DNA of 5,843 nt from Desulfobacterales bacterium (GTDB lineage Bacteria; Desulfobacterota; Desulfobacteria; Desulfobacterales; UBA11574): contig JAAXQD010000168.1 of the NCBI GenBank assembly GCA_012974475.1, positions 1 to 5,843 of the forward strand, in the 5' to 3' direction. The position numbers and the translations under genes were made by a program. The notes under the pieces are model-generated. The model was not told the DNA's origin, searched no databases, and worked only from the letters and a program-made list of their open reading frames with translations. Positions 4,655-5,843 of the stretch are shown in pieces. Within the stretch, counting starts at the first letter, position 1, and every line of letters starts with the position of its first letter.

Positions 4655-4684
4655 TTGACAATTGGGAGCAGATTGTTCTATCCT
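4655..4684 (+). promoter_or_regulatory. Candidate promoter of the hydrolase, leaderless
   Basis: TTGACA (4655-4660, perfect) and TATCCT (4679-4684, 4 of 6) are separated by 18 bp. Transcription would start about 7 bp after the -10, at or next to the ATG at 4692, giving a leaderless mRNA. This agrees with the lack of a clear ribosome site before that ATG. Confidence 0.45.
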
Positions 4685-4691
4685 GACACCC

Positions 4692-5510
4692 ATGAATCAA
4701 ACCTCCACAGACATTTCGCAGCGCATATTCCACGTACAAGTTGCCGGGTGCCGCCTCAGGGTCAAGCGCATTGAACCCGGGGTCCCCGGGCAATCACTTA
4801 AAAAACCGACGCTGGTATTTCTGCATGAAGGACTGGGGTGTATCGAACTCTGGCGGGATTTTCCAGAGGCCGTTTGTACGGCCACCGGGTGTACCGGGCT
4901 TGTGTATGATCGCAAGGGATACGGCGGATCGGATTCCTACGGCGGCCCCTGGCCCCTTGATTATCTTCGCAAAGAATCCAAGGTTTTCCTGCCCGGCCTG
5001 CTGAAAAACTGCGATCTTGAGCATGCTGTTCTGATCGGGCACAGCGACGGCGGCACCATTAGCTTGATTGCCGCGGCGGGCAACAGCAGTCGGGTATGCG
5101 GGGTCATCACCGAGGCGGCTCATATTTTTGTCGAAATGGTGACCCTCGCCGGCATTCGCAATGCGATCGAAGCCTATGAGACCGGCGACCTGAAAACCCG
5201 GCTGGCCCGTTACCACGGCGAAAACACGGAAAACGTTTTTCGACGCTGGGCCGACCGCTGGCTGTCGCCTGATTTTTTCGACTGGAACATCGAAGCCTAT
5301 CTTCCCAAAGTCACATGCCCTCTGCTGGCGCTTCAGGGGGAAAACGACCCGTACGGTACGGCGGCCCAGCTCCGGGGTATTGCCGCAGGGGTTTCCGGTC
5401 CGGTGGAAGCAAAGCTGCTGCCCGCATGCGGGCATGTTCCCCACGTCCAGGCCCGCAAAGTGGTTTTGAATGAAATGATCCGCTTCATCAATTCTCTTCT
5501 CCACACATAA
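4692..5510 (+). CDS. Alpha/beta hydrolase
   Basis: The gene encodes 272 aa with a complete alpha/beta-hydrolase fold and no signal peptide, so a soluble cytoplasmic esterase/lipase-like or C-C hydrolase-like enzyme. Motifs in order are LVFLHEGLG (41-49, oxyanion region), VYDRKGYGGSD (71-81), nucleophile elbow GHSDGG with S118, acid LALQGENDPYG with D219, and CGHVPH with H248. The cap region (about 145-200) holds RWADRWLSPDFFDW. Substrate is not identifiable. The ATG at 4692 was chosen. An upstream TTG at 4662 with GGGGA before it would add 10 residues, but these look unconserved and overlap the promoter. It is divergent from the rhodanese gene with about 320 bp between. Its coding DNA is clearly richer in G+C than the left part of the window. 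Confidence 0.9.
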   Translation: MNQTSTDISQRIFHVQVAGCRLRVKRIEPGVPGQSLKKPTLVFLHEGLGCIELWRDFPEAVCTATGCTGLVYDRKGYGGSDSYGGPWPLDYLRKESKVFLPGLLKNCDLEHAVLIGHSDGGTISLIAAAGNSSRVCGVITEAAHIFVEMVTLAGIRNAIEAYETGDLKTRLARYHGENTENVFRRWADRWLSPDFFDWNIEAYLPKVTCPLLALQGENDPYGTAAQLRGIAAGVSGPVEAKLLPACGHVPHVQARKVVLNEMIRFINSLLHT

Positions 5511-5548
5511 TAACTCCGGGCCCCAAACAAAAAGTCCTGCCGCATTCG

Positions 5549-5689
5549 GGGGGCTGCGTCCATAATCTCAAGGGCGCTTTCCCCGTCAAGTGCAATCTCT
5601 GATTTTAGGTCTCGCATTTCGATTCGCTCAGCAAGGGTCTTTACGAATTCATCTTCATCATCGGCCAGCAAGACCTTCATTTCTTTCAT
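5549..5689 (-). pseudogene. Truncated response-regulator receiver domain
   Basis: From ATG 5687-5689 (AGGA 8 nt upstream) the frame reads MKEMKVLLADDEDEFVKTLA and goes on to ALDGESALEIMDAAP at residues 33-47. This is the first half of a CheY-like receiver: beta1, acidic pair D10/D11, helix 1, beta2 and helix 2. The next expected step is a hydrophobic strand ending in the phospho-acceptor Asp (DVVVLDxxMP). Instead the frame turns into PRMRQDFLFG and runs antisense through the hydrolase to 5333. The phosphorylation site and all output are missing, so the gene is broken. The edge lies within about 40 bp of the hydrolase stop, suggesting a deletion or insertion joined two loci here. Confidence 0.7.
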
Positions 5690-5765
5690 CTCAAATTTCC
5701 TAAAACTTTCATCGGCTTCAGGGTCAGACTTAAAAAGGCGCAATGGAATTTTCAGCAATGAAAGA

Positions 5766-5843
5766 TTAAAGCAAATCGGATATTGAAACCAGTTCCACCC
5801 AAGGTGACGTTTCATCCAGTTCTTGTTTGAAATTCCGGAGCGC
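5766..5843 (-). CDS. 3' end of an unidentified gene (partial)
   Basis: The frame is open from the window edge to TAA (5766-5768) and gives the last 25 residues, ALRNFKQELDETSPWVELVS then ISDLL. It is acidic and soluble, with a protein-like composition. It lies 76 bp upstream of the receiver fragment on the same strand, so they were probably one operon, perhaps a sensor or partner of that regulator. The fragment is too short to name. The competing frame that runs from 5815 into the receiver (MKRHLGWNWF) is probably a read-through of the spacer. Confidence 0.45.
   Translation of the reverse strand, partial: ALRNFKQELDETSPWVELVSISDLL

Noticed and set aside
4452..4793. Minus-strand 113-codon frame with a GKWLKNMG tail resembling SymE-type toxins
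   Set aside because: Only a few residues match, the upstream part overlaps the hydrolase start antisense, and no ribosome site exists.
4794..5504. Minus-strand 236-codon frame
   Set aside because: It is a full antisense shadow of the alpha/beta hydrolase.

Overview
The window looks like part of an anaerobic Desulfobacterota (deltaproteobacterial) chromosome. The evidence is an RNase HI with an N-terminal hybrid-binding domain, a YciH/SUI1 protein with a four-cysteine head, a CspA-type cold-shock protein, a two-component regulator fragment and, most tellingly, an apparent selenoprotein. The lineage is inferred from gene style only. The left two thirds is AT-rich and the right third (about 3.7-5.5 kb) is visibly richer in G+C.

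Layout. Positions 1-413 are an AT-rich leader with a sigma-54-like motif downstream of a tandem 10-bp repeat, before a 125-aa exported protein (+, 414-791). A minus-strand cluster of housekeeping nucleic-acid genes follows: rnhA (854-1546, TTG start, preceded one base upstream by a possible 46-aa ORF), yciH (1879-2244) and csp (2582-2782, with a hairpin leader and a bidirectional terminator). Upstream of csp are two short minus-strand genes that conventional ORF cutoffs miss. One encodes a 47-aa four-cysteine protein (3221-3364) and the other a 52-aa exported basic peptide (3031-3189). They lie behind a near-ideal sigma-70 promoter.

The centrepiece is 3673-4368 (minus). Two open frames are separated by a single in-frame TGA and together make one 231-residue tandem-rhodanese protein. 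The TGA sits where the first rhodanese domain should carry its catalytic cysteine (CADNK-U-WKSYHAA), and a GC-rich hairpin 22 nt downstream resembles a bacterial SECIS. The best reading is a selenocysteine-containing sulfurtransferase-like protein and not a pseudogene. It ends at a strong terminator, beyond which lies a 73-bp element with inverted-repeat ends.

Divergently transcribed from it is an alpha/beta hydrolase (+, 4692-5510) whose promoter-like sequence would give a leaderless mRNA. The right edge holds a response-regulator receiver domain (minus) cut off after about 47 residues, which marks a rearrangement junction. Beyond it is the 3' end of an unidentified minus-strand gene.
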